From: Bacteroidaceae bacterium
GTDB lineage: Bacteria; Bacteroidota; Bacteroidia; Bacteroidales; Barnesiellaceae_A
Length of the DNA stretch: 64,000 nucleotides
Assembly: GCA_017410245.1 (NCBI GenBank)
Contig: JAFQRE010000016.1
Coordinates: forward strand, 1-64,000
Reading direction: 5' to 3'
Shown here: positions 9,180 through 19,238 of the stretch, in pieces
Layout: each line of letters opens with the position of its first letter
Position numbering within the stretch: position 1 is the first letter of the stretch
Notes under the pieces: model-generated
What the model saw: the letters and a program-made list of their open reading frames with translations, nothing else
Told to the model about the DNA's origin: nothing
Database searches by the model: none
Program-made: the position numbers and the translations under genes

Positions 9180-9818
9180 ATGCAACTGAAAGATATAAAA
9201 AAGCTATACCGCTTGTACATGAATGGCATCGTATCGCACAGCATGAGACAGAAGGGTGCAGCATATCGCGTCAATTTCGGACTCACACTGCCACTATTGC
9301 GTCGCATAGCACAACAAGTGCCTCCTTCACCTCAAATTGCCGAAGAACTATGGCACGACACCGGCGTACGCGAGTCGATGCTATTGGCACCAATGCTCTA
9401 CCCAATTGAGCAATGCACACCCGAGGTAGCACAACGTTGGGCCTCAGAGATACCCAATGTAGAGGTTGCCGACTTCTGCTGCAAATATCTCTTCTCTCAA
9501 CTACACTCAGCCCCCCGGCTGGCCGGTTGCTGGATTACATCGACAAGCAGCCTCCTGCAATACACAGGATTTCGGTTGGCATACTCATTACTCAATGACA
9601 TAGACGACACCGAGTGGCTGAAAGAGACCTCTCGGCAAGCAATAGCTATAGCTCACAACAACGAGGGTGCAGCAGCTCAAGCCGCACAACGCTACCTCAC
9701 AGAAGCATTGATGCTAAAAACTGCCGGTCGCATAGTAGTAGAACTGCTACAAAAAGACAACAACATAGACAATTCTTGGCGTACAAACCTCATCGCATTG
9801 TATGACGAGGAGTTGTAG
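9180..9818 (+). CDS. AlkD-like DNA alkylation repair family protein (HEAT-repeat)
   Basis: A 212-residue, mostly helical protein of the DNA alkylation repair (AlkC/AlkD-like) HEAT-repeat superfamily. Features are the N-terminal lead-in (MRQKGAAYRVNFGLTLPLLRRIAQQ), the repeat spacing, and the conserved VADFCCKYLFSQL segment. Relatives excise N3- and N7-alkylated purines by wrapping around DNA. The start at 9180 is preferred over one 11 codons upstream because that part overlaps the terminator stem. It follows the spt gene and is closed by a strong terminator. The family call is fair; actual glycosylase activity is not shown by any single motif. Confidence 0.65.
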   Translation: MQLKDIKKLYRLYMNGIVSHSMRQKGAAYRVNFGLTLPLLRRIAQQVPPSPQIAEELWHDTGVRESMLLAPMLYPIEQCTPEVAQRWASEIPNVEVADFCCKYLFSQLHSAPRLAGCWITSTSSLLQYTGFRLAYSLLNDIDDTEWLKETSRQAIAIAHNNEGAAAQAAQRYLTEALMLKTAGRIVVELLQKDNNIDNSWRTNLIALYDEEL

Positions 9819-9839
9819 AACGCCACATACAAATACAAT

Positions 9840-9878
9840 AATAAGGCTGAGCTGATAACCCTTCGGCTCAGCCTTATT
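9840..9878 (+). terminator. Strong rho-independent terminator
   Basis: AATAAGGCTGAGC (9840-9852) pairs perfectly with GCTCAGCCTTATT (9866-9878), and T-rich sequence follows. It ends the transcript of the AlkD-like gene. Confidence 0.8.
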
Positions 9879-10008
9879 GTTTGCTATTAGACACACTTCT
9901 ACCAGGATTTAGGCAACCTGATTCTATCTACATTTACACCTATGACATGATTTTTATTGGGAAAATGCTCTTTTTTGAAATAAAAACTATTTTATCACGA
10001 TTTTTTAT

Positions 10009-10016
10009 TAAATTTG
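10009..10016 (+). promoter_or_regulatory. -7 box before prfA
   Basis: TAAATTTG fits TAnnTTTG; no TTTG lies at the proper distance upstream. It touches an ATG at 10018 and therefore supports translation from the ATG at 10039 instead. Confidence 0.4.
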
Positions 10017-10038
10017 TATGCTGATAAACTATGTAACA

Positions 10039-11148
10039 ATGAGCCAAAATTCATTACTGGACAAACTGAAAGACTTACAGTTGCGATTTGAAGAGGTAGG
10101 TACACTCATTACCGACCCGGCTGTTATTGCCGACCAAAAGCGCTACGTAAAACTCACCAAAGAATACAGCGATCTTGAAAAAATCAACGCAGCAACAATA
10201 CGATACGAAGGCTTGCTGAACTCAATCAGTGAAGCACGCGAAATACTCGAAGCCGAGAACGACCCCGAATTGCGAGAAATGGCCAAAGAAGAACTTGACA
10301 ACAGCCAAGCGCAAATACCCGACATGGAGGAGGAGATAAAGTTGCTACTCGTTCCGGCCGACCCCGAAGATGGCAAGAATGCCATCGTAGAGATACGAGG
10401 CGGCACAGGAGGTGACGAGGCGGCCATTTTTGCCGGAGACTTGTTCCGTATGTACTCGAAATATTGCGAAACAAAGGGTTGGAACCTGAGTGTATCGAGT
10501 TTCAACGAAGGCACATCGGGCGGATATAAAGAGATAATCTTTGCCGTAAGTGGCGACAATGTATATGGCACAATGAAGTATGAAAGCGGCGTACATCGTG
10601 TACAGCGTGTGCCTGCTACAGAGACTCAAGGTCGAGTACATACATCGGCTGCCACCGTAGCAGTACTGCCCGAGGCCGAAGAGTTTGATGTAGAGATAAA
10701 CGAAGGCGAAATAAAATGGGACACCTTCCGCTCGGGAGGCGCCGGCGGCCAGAATGTAAACAAAGTAGAGTCGGGTGTGCGCTTGCGTTACGTATGGCGT
10801 AACCCCAATACGGGTGTATCGGAAGAAATCCTCATAGAATGTACCGAGACACGCGACCAACCCAAGAACAAAGAGCGGGCCTTGTCGCGTCTGCGTACAT
10901 TTATATACGACAAAGAGCACCAAAAATATATCGATGACATAGCGGCTCGACGTAAAACCATGGTTTCGACCGGCGACCGTAGTGCAAAGATACGCACCTA
11001 CAACTATCCGCAAGGTCGCATAACCGACCATCGCATCGGATACACCATATACAACCTACCGGCATTTATGGACGGCGATATACAAGATTGTATAGACCAC
11101 CTTATCGTAGCCGAGAATGCCGAACGACTAAAAGAGAGTGAACTATAA
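10039..11148 (+). CDS. prfA: Peptide chain release factor 1
   Basis: A 369-residue class I release factor that reads UAA and UAG stop codons and triggers peptide release on the ribosome. The GGQ motif (236-238, in [15 protein letters not shown]) is the hydrolysis site. The codon-reading tripeptide is PAT (192-194), which marks RF1; RF2 has SPF. The start at 10039 gives the usual N-terminus and fits the -7 box at 10009-10016; an in-frame ATG at 10018 would lie on the expected transcription start. First gene of a run prfA, pyrF, rubrerythrin, pgk. Confidence 0.96.
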   Translation: MSQNSLLDKLKDLQLRFEEVGTLITDPAVIADQKRYVKLTKEYSDLEKINAATIRYEGLLNSISEAREILEAENDPELREMAKEELDNSQAQIPDMEEEIKLLLVPADPEDGKNAIVEIRGGTGGDEAAIFAGDLFRMYSKYCETKGWNLSVSSFNEGTSGGYKEIIFAVSGDNVYGTMKYESGVHRVQRVPATETQGRVHTSAATVAVLPEAEEFDVEINEGEIKWDTFRSGGAGGQNVNKVESGVRLRYVWRNPNTGVSEEILIECTETRDQPKNKERALSRLRTFIYDKEHQKYIDDIAARRKTMVSTGDRSAKIRTYNYPQGRITDHRIGYTIYNLPAFMDGDIQDCIDHLIVAENAERLKESEL

Positions 11149-11174
11149 ACAACACAAAAATAAAGTCCATAATT

Positions 11175-12005
11175 ATGAATCGTCAGGAACTTTTTGAAAA
11201 TATCCGTCGTAAGAAATCATTTCTTTGCGTAGGACTTGATACCGACATACGCAAGATACCGGCACATTTGCGCGATCGTGAAGATGCAATATTTGCCTTC
11301 AACAAAGCCATTATCGATGCAACCGCCGACCTTTGCGTTGCATATAAACCCAATCTTGCATTTTACGAGAGTCTCGGATTGGCCGGCTGGCAAGCATTTG
11401 AGGATACAGTACGCTACATACGCAGCAACTATCCCGATATGCTCATCATTGCCGATGCCAAGCGTGGCGATATTGGCAACACCAGCGAGATGTATGCACG
11501 CAGCTTCTTTGAGCACCTCGACATACACGCTGTAACAGTAGCCCCCTACATGGGCGAAGATAGCGTTAAGCCCTTCCTCAACTACGACAACCGTTGGGTA
11601 ATTGTATTGGGCTTGACATCTAACAAAGGCTCGCACGACTTCCAACTCACAGCCGATGCCAATGGCGAGCGCCTCTTTGAGAAGGTATTGCGCGTAGCAC
11701 AGACTTGGGGTACAACCGACAACATGATGTTTGTAGTAGGTGCAACTCAGGGTTCACTCTTTGAGGACATACGTCGCGTAGCTCCCAACCACTTCTTGCT
11801 TGTTCCCGGTGTTGGAGCTCAAGGCGGTAGCCTCAGCGAGGTTGCCAAGTATGGCCTCAACGACCACTGCGGCCTCATCGTCAATTCATCACGTCAGATT
11901 ATCTACGCCGATAACAGCGAGAACTTTGCTGAAGCAGCCCGTGCACAAGCACTTGCTGTACAACAAGATATGGAACAAATCCTAAAAGAAAGAAACATTT
12001 TATAA
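11175..12005 (+). CDS. pyrF: Orotidine 5'-phosphate decarboxylase
   Basis: A 276-residue TIM-barrel enzyme that decarboxylates OMP to UMP, the last step of de novo pyrimidine synthesis. The catalytic motif [11 protein letters not shown] puts the Asp-Lys-Asp group at about residues 94, 96 and 99. The length matches the longer type (about 270-280 residues) found in Bacteroidetes and mycobacteria rather than the 230-residue E. coli type. It starts 26 bases after prfA and is probably cotranscribed with it. Confidence 0.95.
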   Translation: MNRQELFENIRRKKSFLCVGLDTDIRKIPAHLRDREDAIFAFNKAIIDATADLCVAYKPNLAFYESLGLAGWQAFEDTVRYIRSNYPDMLIIADAKRGDIGNTSEMYARSFFEHLDIHAVTVAPYMGEDSVKPFLNYDNRWVIVLGLTSNKGSHDFQLTADANGERLFEKVLRVAQTWGTTDNMMFVVGATQGSLFEDIRRVAPNHFLLVPGVGAQGGSLSEVAKYGLNDHCGLIVNSSRQIIYADNSENFAEAARAQALAVQQDMEQILKERNIL

Positions 12006-12024
12006 ACCACAAAAAAATCAGACA

Positions 12025-12600
12025 ATGAAAACTATTAAAGGAACTCAAACAGAGAAAAATCTGCTCACTTCATTTGCAGGAGAGAGCCAAGCTCGCATGC
12101 GTTATAACTACTTTGCAAGTGTAGCCAAGAAAGAGGGTTACGAACAAATTGCAGCCATATTTGAAGAGACTGCCAATCAAGAAAAAGAGCACGCTAAGCG
12201 CATGTTTAAATATCTCGAAGGTGGTATGGTAGAAATCACTGCATGCTATCCCGCCGGTGTTATTGGTACTACAGCAGAGAACCTTCGTGCTGCGGCTGCC
12301 GGTGAGAACGAAGAATGGTCAAAAGACTATCCTCACTTTGCCGATGTTGCTGCCGAGGAAGGTTTTGCCGACATCGCTGCCATGTATCGCAATATAGCTA
12401 TTGCCGAGAAAGGTCACGAAGAGCGTTACCTTGCATTCTTGGCCAACATCGAGAATGGCACCGTATTTGAAAAAGCCGAGAATACCGTATGGCAATGTCG
12501 CAACTGTGGTTTCATCATGGAAGGTACAAAGGCTCCCAAAGTATGCCCCGCTTGCTTGCACCCCCAAGCACACTTTGAAGTGATGAAAACAAACATTTAA
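12025..12600 (+). CDS. rbr: Rubrerythrin
   Basis: A 191-residue peroxide-reducing enzyme of anaerobes. The N-terminal ferritin-like four-helix bundle carries diiron ligands in ETANQEKEHAKR and the matching EKGHEERY segment. The C-terminal rubredoxin-like domain binds one iron through CRNCGF and CPACLH. Standard length and domain order. It starts 19 bases after pyrF, so it may share that transcript. With the flavodiiron protein at 3037-4200 it forms the oxygen/peroxide defence visible in this window. Confidence 0.95.
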   Translation: MKTIKGTQTEKNLLTSFAGESQARMRYNYFASVAKKEGYEQIAAIFEETANQEKEHAKRMFKYLEGGMVEITACYPAGVIGTTAENLRAAAAGENEEWSKDYPHFADVAAEEGFADIAAMYRNIAIAEKGHEERYLAFLANIENGTVFEKAENTVWQCRNCGFIMEGTKAPKVCPACLHPQAHFEVMKTNI

Positions 12601-12644
12601 TGACAATTGTTATATCCTCTAAAGAATTAGATAAATAAATCTAT

Positions 12645-13895
12645 ATGCAAGCAATTGACAATTTCAATTTTTCGGGCAAAAGAGCCATCGTACGTGTCGA
12701 TTTTAACGTACCCCTTGATGAGAATGGCCACATTACCGACGATACACGCATTCGCGGTGCATTGCCCACATTAAAGAAAATCCTCGCCGATGGAGGTAGC
12801 CTCATTATCATGTCGCACATGGGCAAACCCAAGAAAAATCCCGACATGAAATACTCTTTGGGACAAATTGTTGATGCTGTATCGGAGAAACTCGGTGTAA
12901 AAGTACAATTTGCCCCCGACTGCATGAAAGCCGATGAGGCTGCAGCAGCTCTCAAACCGGGCGAAGTTCTCATGCTCGAGAACCTCCGCTTCTATGCCGA
13001 AGAAGAGGGTAAGCCCCGTGGAGAATTTGCTACCGAAGAGGAGAAGAAAGCTGCTAAGGCTGCTATGAAAGAGCCTCAAAAAGAGTTTGCTAAACACCTC
13101 GCTTCGTATGCCGACTGCTATGTAAACGATGCATTTGGTACAGCTCACCGCAAACACGCATCTACTGCTATCATAGCCGACTACTTCGATGCCGACCACA
13201 AGATGCTCGGCTACCTCATGGAGAAAGAGGTTGAGGCCGTAGATAATGTTTTGAGCAACATCAAACGCCCCTTTACAGCCATCATGGGTGGTTCGAAAGT
13301 ATCTACCAAAATAGGTATTATCGAGAACTTGATGGACAAGGTTGACAACCTTATTCTTTGCGGTGGTATGACATATACTTTTGCCAAAGCACAAGGTGGT
13401 AACATAGGTAAATCAATCTGCGAAGACGACAAGTTGCAACTTGCTCTCGACATCATAGCTCAAGCCAAAGCAAAGGGTGTAAACCTTGTATTGGGTGTAG
13501 ATTGTGTAGCCGGTGACGACTTCTCTAATGAAGCCAACACTCAAGTTGTTCCTGTCAACAACATTCCCGAAGGCTGGGAAGGTATGGACGCCGGCCCCAA
13601 GACTCGCGAACTCTTTGCCAACACTATTCGCGGTTCTAAGACAATACTTTGGAATGGTCCTGCAGGAGTGTTTGAGTTCGATACATTCTCTCAAGGCTCA
13701 CGTGCGGTTGCCGAGGCTATCGCCGAAGCTACTGACGAGGGTGCATTCTCACTCATTGGTGGTGGTGACTCGGTAGCTTGTATCAACAAATTTGGTATGG
13801 CCGACCGCGTATCATACATCTCTACCGGTGGTGGCGCATTGCTCGAGGCTATCGAGGGCAAGGTACTCCCCGGTATTGCAGCTATCAAAGGCTGA
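12645..13895 (+). CDS. pgk: Phosphoglycerate kinase
   Basis: A 416-residue glycolytic enzyme exchanging phosphate between 1,3-bisphosphoglycerate and ADP. The N-terminal substrate signature [12 protein letters not shown], the basic-patch segment [13 protein letters not shown], and the C-terminal nucleotide motif LIGGGDSV are all present. A charged lysine-rich insertion (about residues 125-150) makes it longer than the E. coli enzyme. It follows rubrerythrin by 44 bases and is closed by a terminator at 13920-13946. Confidence 0.96.
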   Translation: MQAIDNFNFSGKRAIVRVDFNVPLDENGHITDDTRIRGALPTLKKILADGGSLIIMSHMGKPKKNPDMKYSLGQIVDAVSEKLGVKVQFAPDCMKADEAAAALKPGEVLMLENLRFYAEEEGKPRGEFATEEEKKAAKAAMKEPQKEFAKHLASYADCYVNDAFGTAHRKHASTAIIADYFDADHKMLGYLMEKEVEAVDNVLSNIKRPFTAIMGGSKVSTKIGIIENLMDKVDNLILCGGMTYTFAKAQGGNIGKSICEDDKLQLALDIIAQAKAKGVNLVLGVDCVAGDDFSNEANTQVVPVNNIPEGWEGMDAGPKTRELFANTIRGSKTILWNGPAGVFEFDTFSQGSRAVAEAIAEATDEGAFSLIGGGDSVACINKFGMADRVSYISTGGGALLEAIEGKVLPGIAAIKG

Positions 13896-13919
13896 TAGTC
13901 CCTATACCAATATAATACG

Positions 13920-13946
13920 AGAGACTGACCCGATGGGTCAGTCTCT
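13920..13946 (+). terminator. Terminator after pgk
   Basis: AGAGACTGACCC (13920-13931) pairs perfectly with GGGTCAGTCTCT (13935-13946) around a three-base loop; TTTG follows. Confidence 0.75.
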
Positions 13947-14082
13947 TTGCTATCATACAAGCGCACATACACGCTATTTAGCCCTTATTGGCTGCCGAGC
14001 TTTAGTAGCACCTATATCAATTTATCTCCTTTTGCGATGCGACAATGATTACTGCGCTGTTCGTTATAGTCGCAAAGTGTAT

Positions 14083-14784
14083 TTATTGCACAGGTATAAG
14101 TTGTCGGGCTTTGGCCATGTTCGACTCATATTCCGGAAAGCCTTGTCCGGCAGGAACATTAATGTAAACAACCAAATTCATACCCATATCACTCAAGAAG
14201 CCAACCATCACCTGCTGATCGATAGATATAAAAGCCTCCTCTATTTCTTCATCTAAAGGCAAGTAACGCTCCTTCAAGAAAAGAGCTACTTCCTCGGCCG
14301 ATACCTCAGGAAGAACTACATAAGCCATCTCCAAGATAGGGCCATTGAAACTATAGGTATACATAGTTGTATTGTCCTTAGATATATAGGCATATACACC
14401 TTCCTCACCCCCTTCATTTTCCAACAAGTCATAGTCTTTCATATATTGCTGCACAGCTTCAACTGTTACATCAACACCCATCAAAGGCTCGCGGAATGTA
14501 TTATAGCGAGGATTGACTATAACGCTACAAGCATCATCATTGGCACAAACATTGGTTTTACCAACAAGATGAGCCGTTACAAGACCATTTTCGACACTGG
14601 CTATGAGCGGTTGTTCAGACAACCACACACACTCGCCGGCATTATAAGTGAGTTGATAAGTTTCATTGGTTAGCATCTCAATCTTGTCCTTATTAAGACC
14701 TTGTGTTGTCTCTTTCTCACAAGAGAATGACATTAATGACAATGTTATCACTACGATGGCTGTTAGAAAAAATGTCCTTTTCAT
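14083..14784 (-). CDS. Orphan lipoprotein, function unknown
   Basis: A 233-residue protein. The start at 14784 opens a lipoprotein signal peptide (MKRTFFL, hydrophobic core, SFSC); the frame is open 20 codons further up, but that part lacks signal features. The mature part resembles an N-terminal small beta domain (with a CSVIVNPRYNTF segment) and a C-terminal alpha/beta region rich in Glu and Tyr. I do not recognise a family. It stands alone, convergent with pgk, behind its own promoter, and would sit in the inner or outer membrane facing the periplasm or surface. Confidence 0.7.
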   Translation of the reverse strand: MKRTFFLTAIVVITLSLMSFSCEKETTQGLNKDKIEMLTNETYQLTYNAGECVWLSEQPLIASVENGLVTAHLVGKTNVCANDDACSVIVNPRYNTFREPLMGVDVTVEAVQQYMKDYDLLENEGGEEGVYAYISKDNTTMYTYSFNGPILEMAYVVLPEVSAEEVALFLKERYLPLDEEIEEAFISIDQQVMVGFLSDMGMNLVVYINVPAGQGFPEYESNMAKARQLIPVQ

Positions 14785-14846
14785 AATGGTAAATTTTAAA
14801 TTAAGGTTTATATTATTGCAGTAATCACATGTAACACTTAACAATG

Positions 14847-14876
14847 CAAAAATAAGGAAAAACTGAATAAAACAAA
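14847..14876 (-). promoter_or_regulatory. Probable promoter of the orphan lipoprotein at 14784
   Basis: On the minus strand TTTG (14876-14873), 18 bases, then TATTTTTG (14854-14847). The leader would be about 55 bases. Confidence 0.5.
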
Positions 14877-14985
14877 ATAAATAACAAACTAAAAATTTAG
14901 TTTACCAAGACACCTCAACCCTCATAGCAACATACATCTACAAACGACATAGATGATTGTTGGCAAATAACCCCAAAATAAAGAA

Positions 14986-16230
14986 CTATTGATAAAGAGA
15001 TGAACGAGGTACAAACGACTCGGGCAGAGGCATATCATTGACAGCCGCCCATAGAAACTCGTTAAACTCGGCCGGACGCACATACTTGCCCTGCTCCTCT
15101 ACGCTGATGGTATGACCTACAATTACGCGGTGCTCGCCTTTATTTTTGTTGAATAACTCCGACGGCATACGCAACAGCCTCAACGGAAGGCCCAAGTATC
15201 CCAACCAATAATATAGGCGCGAGTTGCGATCAAGAAATCGGATAGGAACGATAGGCAGATGTGCCTCTTGTATAAATCGCAACGTATCGGTATCCCATGG
15301 ACGATCGATGACACGGTGTTGCCTGTGTCTATAATCCGAGCCTACACCCGATGGGAATATACCTACCGGCGAATGGGCTGCAAAATGTGCCGAAACCTCA
15401 ATAAATCGCTCATGCACGCCACCCATACGAGCATACACAAAGCTATCACTAAGAGGCTTGATGCGAGAAAACAACTCATTGGCATAGATCTTGAAATCGG
15501 CACGCTTATGACCTATCATATCAATGAGAACAATAGCATCTAATGCACCATAAGGTTGATTGCTGACTACTATAAAAGCGCCCTCGGGCAGTTGTTGCAG
15601 ACGCTCGCTATGGCCTACCCGATAGTCACAATCGACATAACGCAACAACTTGTCGGTACACTCTACCCCCCTATCAAAATATACCTGATCGTACAACACA
15701 TTGAGTTTGGTAGCATCACACACCGCTATCACTATCTTGGCCAACAAGCGACCCCAACGACCTTGAAAGACCGGCGACAAGTCGGCCAACTCATCGACAT
15801 TGAGCAACTCATGTTCGGGGTGCTCCTTGCGTTTGCGAAAGACCACCAGCTTCTCTAAGAAGAAATTGAGAATACCCGATATACACAAAGCGACGATGTT
15901 ACATACAATCACGTCCCAGGCATAAATATGCTCAAAGAGCAACAAGAAGAGCATCTTCACCGCAAAACCCGACAATGCGGCGATATTGAACACCATAAAA
16001 TGCTTGAAAAACGACCTAAGACTCTTATCCTCTACCCTATTGTTCCATATAAAGAAGTAGGAACACAAGAAATTGCTCATTACGGCAAATTCAAACGATA
16101 TCATAGGAGAGATAACATTGCGCTCAAAGTAGCTGCCACTGAAGATGTAGTCGGAACACAACCATAGCACGAGTGTATCTACACCCGTGCCAAGATAACG
16201 GCTTAAAATGTATAGAATATATACGCGCAA
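14986..16230 (-). CDS. GtrA-like membrane domain fused to a PlsC-type acyltransferase-like domain
   Basis: A 414-residue fusion. Residues about 1-135 are four hydrophobic segments of GtrA type, a small membrane module often linked to flipping or modifying lipid-linked sugars (SNFLCSYFFIW is typical). Residues about 150-400 resemble glycerolipid/lysophospholipid acyltransferases: a GAFIVVSN strand, motif I region at 224-231 and FPSG (292-295). In motif I the usual NHPxGxxD reads NQPYGALD, so the catalytic His is Gln225 while Asp231 remains. The domain may be inactive, or use another residue. It lies 12 bases after the CDP-alcohol phosphatidyltransferase gene, so the pair probably works on one envelope lipid. 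Confidence 0.7.
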   Translation of the reverse strand: MRVYILYILSRYLGTGVDTLVLWLCSDYIFSGSYFERNVISPMISFEFAVMSNFLCSYFFIWNNRVEDKSLRSFFKHFMVFNIAALSGFAVKMLFLLLFEHIYAWDVIVCNIVALCISGILNFFLEKLVVFRKRKEHPEHELLNVDELADLSPVFQGRWGRLLAKIVIAVCDATKLNVLYDQVYFDRGVECTDKLLRYVDCDYRVGHSERLQQLPEGAFIVVSNQPYGALDAIVLIDMIGHKRADFKIYANELFSRIKPLSDSFVYARMGGVHERFIEVSAHFAAHSPVGIFPSGVGSDYRHRQHRVIDRPWDTDTLRFIQEAHLPIVPIRFLDRNSRLYYWLGYLGLPLRLLRMPSELFNKNKGEHRVIVGHTISVEEQGKYVRPAEFNEFLWAAVNDMPLPESFVPRSSLYQ

Positions 16231-16242
16231 ATTCTCTAACTA

Positions 16243-16947
16243 TTACTTTTTTTCTTGAGGATTATAAGGCTTCAAGGGGTCCATTTGCGAGAGTTGCTTG
16301 CGATCTTGAAGGAACTTAGACAACCACATAATTGCCATCAACACCACGATAATAAGGCCCAATACATCGAAGAAGTGGAATGTTTGGTTGCACACAGTGC
16401 ATGACCAATTTCGCAATGGTGCGACGTACATATAGACAGTATTCATCAAGATTATAAGGAGACGCAACTCGGTAGGTCCGAAACCACCATAGGTCAAAAG
16501 GAATTGCCCCTTGATAATAGTACCGATATAGGTATATATAGACAAGCCCAAATATGCAGCCAGCACCATAAGTGCTATATCCAAGCGGAACATAGGCGAA
16601 AGACCTGCTCCAACACACATGAGGCAGATAGTAACTACATCGAGCGAGTGATCGATAAAGAAACCATACTTAGGACGTTGCGTATTGCGCACGCGAGCCA
16701 ACGTTCCGTCAAGGCTGTCGCCATACCAATTGACAAACAAGCCAAAAGAAGAAAGCCACAAGTAATTGATATTGACACAACCAAGCGCAAAACCGATCGC
16801 ACATATCAATGCTCCTACTACTCCTATATAGGTAAGTATATCTGACGTTATCCAACGAGGCTGACGTTCGGCAAGCCACACCAATGCTACTTTCTCAGCA
16901 CGGTTGAGAAAAGAGGTCTGTATTCTCTCTGATTGTTCGTTTCCCAT
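16243..16947 (-). CDS. CDP-alcohol phosphatidyltransferase family protein
   Basis: A 234-residue multi-pass inner-membrane enzyme. It carries the full family signature DxxDGxxAR...GxxxDxxxD: DSLDGTLAR (77-85) then GFFIDHSLD (95-103), giving all four metal-binding aspartates. Members move a phosphatidyl group from CDP-diacylglycerol to an alcohol (glycerol phosphate, serine, inositol and others). The alcohol used here is not readable; it is not obviously PgsA or PssA by length or flanks. Genes: pdxA precedes by 27 bases, the GtrA-acyltransferase fusion follows by 12. A role in making a special phospholipid is inferred. Confidence 0.83.
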   Translation of the reverse strand: MGNEQSERIQTSFLNRAEKVALVWLAERQPRWITSDILTYIGVVGALICAIGFALGCVNINYLWLSSFGLFVNWYGDSLDGTLARVRNTQRPKYGFFIDHSLDVVTICLMCVGAGLSPMFRLDIALMVLAAYLGLSIYTYIGTIIKGQFLLTYGGFGPTELRLLIILMNTVYMYVAPLRNWSCTVCNQTFHFFDVLGLIIVVLMAIMWLSKFLQDRKQLSQMDPLKPYNPQEKK

Positions 16948-16974
16948 ATTATTTTTAATATCTATAAATTACTT

Positions 16975-18078
16975 TTATTGTTCATCATCACCAGTTAAGT
17001 CAAGGACCTCGCGGTCGCCACTCTTATCGACATATTGACGGCGCAAGGGTGATGCATGAGCCTCATCGTCACTGATGCGATTGCGATAAATATCTATTGC
17101 TGCATATACAGCTTGTCTGAACGACTCTTCCGAAGCAAGCCCCTTACCGGCTATATCGTATGCCGTACCATGATCGGGAGAGGTGCGCACAAAGGGCAAT
17201 CCTGCGGTAAAGTTCACACCATTTTCCATAGCAAGGGTCTTGAACGGAGCAAGACCTTGGTCGTGATACATAGCCAACACACCATCAAAACGACGATAAT
17301 GTTCTGTCCCGAAAAATCCATCGGCAGCATAAGGACCAAAGCACAACGAGCCATTCTTCTTGGCTTCGTCGAGAGCGGGTTTGATAATATTAATCTCTTC
17401 ATCGCCCAACATACCATTCTCACCGGCATGAGGATTGAGCGACAAGACTGCTATTCGAGGCTTACGCACACCAAAGTCGTGACGCAACGATTCTTCAAAA
17501 ATGGCAATCTTCTCGAGAATCAACTCTTGGGTCAATGTAGCGGGGACTTGCGCAATGGGCATGTGGCCTGTCACCATGGCTACTCGCAACGAATCATTAA
17601 GCAAAATCATCAAAGCCTTGTCTCCTTCCTCACCCAAGCGTTGCTCCAAGTATTCGGTATGACCGGGGAATGTAAAGTCGGCCGACTGCATGGCATGCTT
17701 GCTGATAGGTGCAGTAACCAACACATCTATCAAGCCTTCCGAAAGGTCGGCAACAGCACGCTCCAAGGCTGCAAAGGCGGCAGGACCTACTTGCTCCGAA
17801 GTGTGTCCAATCTCAACTTTCACCTCCTCGTCAATACAATTTATAAGATTATTCTGTCCATCTACAACCTGACGAGCACCCGATACGATATTAAAATTGA
17901 CCGGTTCCATATCGAGGGCCTTACGATGATAGGCTGCAACCTTGGCCGAGCCATATACTACCGGAGTACATATCTCAACAAAACGAGTATCTACCAAGGT
18001 CTTGAGGATTACCTCGTAACCTACACCATTGATATCTCCATGGGTAATACCCACTCTTATCATTTTATTTTCACTCAT
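16975..18078 (-). CDS. pdxA: 4-hydroxythreonine-4-phosphate dehydrogenase
   Basis: A 367-residue enzyme oxidising 4-phosphohydroxy-L-threonine in the DXP-dependent vitamin B6 pathway. Metal-site motifs include GHTEYLE (with the first conserved His), MYHDQGLAPFK and the nearby GVNFTAGLPFVRTSPDHGTAYD block. The C-terminus has an extra polar tail ending LDLTGDDEQ. Family length is normal for Bacteroidetes. First gene of the run pdxA, CDP-alcohol phosphatidyltransferase, GtrA-acyltransferase; rlmN is 115 bases upstream. Confidence 0.95.
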   Translation of the reverse strand: MSENKMIRVGITHGDINGVGYEVILKTLVDTRFVEICTPVVYGSAKVAAYHRKALDMEPVNFNIVSGARQVVDGQNNLINCIDEEVKVEIGHTSEQVGPAAFAALERAVADLSEGLIDVLVTAPISKHAMQSADFTFPGHTEYLEQRLGEEGDKALMILLNDSLRVAMVTGHMPIAQVPATLTQELILEKIAIFEESLRHDFGVRKPRIAVLSLNPHAGENGMLGDEEINIIKPALDEAKKNGSLCFGPYAADGFFGTEHYRRFDGVLAMYHDQGLAPFKTLAMENGVNFTAGLPFVRTSPDHGTAYDIAGKGLASEESFRQAVYAAIDIYRNRISDDEAHASPLRRQYVDKSGDREVLDLTGDDEQ

Positions 18079-18193
18079 GTCAGTTACTTTTGAGTTGCTA
18101 TAGCAACTTATATAATATTTCGACTGCCGAAGTTAAGCATTTTTATATAAATATACCCTATAAACACCAGGTCATTTATATAAGTTTTATAAT

Positions 18194-19216
18194 TTATGAA
18201 TTATTTTTTGCTGTGGATAACATTCCGCAAGCCGCAAAAATATCTTCACCACGCGAAGCCCGTATAGTGGCTACCACTCCTCGCTCATTGAGACGATCGC
18301 GGAAAGCCTCAATTTGTGCCATGTCGGAAGTCTTTAAATCGACACCGGGAATGGCATGAAAACGTATCAGATTGACTCGGCATGGCATACCACCAAATAA
18401 GCGCACCAACGCATCGGCATGCTGCATAGAGTCGTTGTAGTCGCGGAAAACTATATACTCGAAAGACAATCGTCGCTGATGACTCCAATCATACTCTCGC
18501 AAGAGAGCCAAAAGGTCTTTGATGGGGAATGATTTTTCGACAGGCATCACCTCGGCACGCTGTTGCGGATATGGAGCATGAAGGCTCAAGGCCAAATGAC
18601 ACTCGCTCTCTTCAATAAAACGACGTAAATTGGGTCGATAACCTATTGTAGATACAGTGATGCGACGAGGGCTCCAAGCCATACCCCATGGCTGGGTAAG
18701 GATAGAGAGAGCCTTCATCAGTTCATCGATATTGTCGAGAGGCTCACCCATACCCATAAACACAAGATTGGTAAGTGTTTCACTTAGAGGCACCGACACA
18801 ATCTGGTTGATTATCTCATGAGCTGTGAGATTACGTGTAAAGCCTTGTTTACCGGTCATACAGAAGTAGCAGTTCATCTTGCAACCTACCTGCGACGACA
18901 CGCACAGGGTAGCACGCTGACGATCGGGGATATATACAGCTTCAACGCCCGAGGTAGCACCTACATCATACAGATATTTGGCAGTGCCATCGACCGATTG
19001 CATGGAATGTGAAGGCGCATAGTAACCCACATCGTACGTCTCGGCCAATCGCGCACGATGAGCCTTTGAGATATTGCTCATCGCCTCTATATCATTGACA
19101 CGACGCACATATATCCACTGAGCCAACTGCTTGGCGGCAAACGAAGGCATACCACATGAGGCCGCAACAACTTGCAACTCCTCCAACGTCTTTCCTACGA
19201 GGTGCTCTTTTTCCAT
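18194..19216 (-). CDS. rlmN: Dual-specificity 23S rRNA/tRNA A2-methyltransferase RlmN
   Basis: A 340-residue radical-SAM enzyme that methylates C2 of adenosine 2503 in 23S rRNA and A37 in some tRNAs. The 4Fe-4S cluster motif is CKMNCYFC (Cys112, Cys116, Cys119). The methyl-carrying cysteine is in FAACGML near residue 330, as in E. coli RlmN; FMGMGEPLDN is the SAM-binding GEP motif. Length is normal. It lies between the PpiD-like gene and pdxA on the same strand, with a hairpin upstream. Confidence 0.95.
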   Translation of the reverse strand: MEKEHLVGKTLEELQVVAASCGMPSFAAKQLAQWIYVRRVNDIEAMSNISKAHRARLAETYDVGYYAPSHSMQSVDGTAKYLYDVGATSGVEAVYIPDRQRATLCVSSQVGCKMNCYFCMTGKQGFTRNLTAHEIINQIVSVPLSETLTNLVFMGMGEPLDNIDELMKALSILTQPWGMAWSPRRITVSTIGYRPNLRRFIEESECHLALSLHAPYPQQRAEVMPVEKSFPIKDLLALLREYDWSHQRRLSFEYIVFRDYNDSMQHADALVRLFGGMPCRVNLIRFHAIPGVDLKTSDMAQIEAFRDRLNERGVVATIRASRGEDIFAACGMLSTAKNNS

Positions 19217-19238
19217 AGATACATTCTATTCATAGTAG

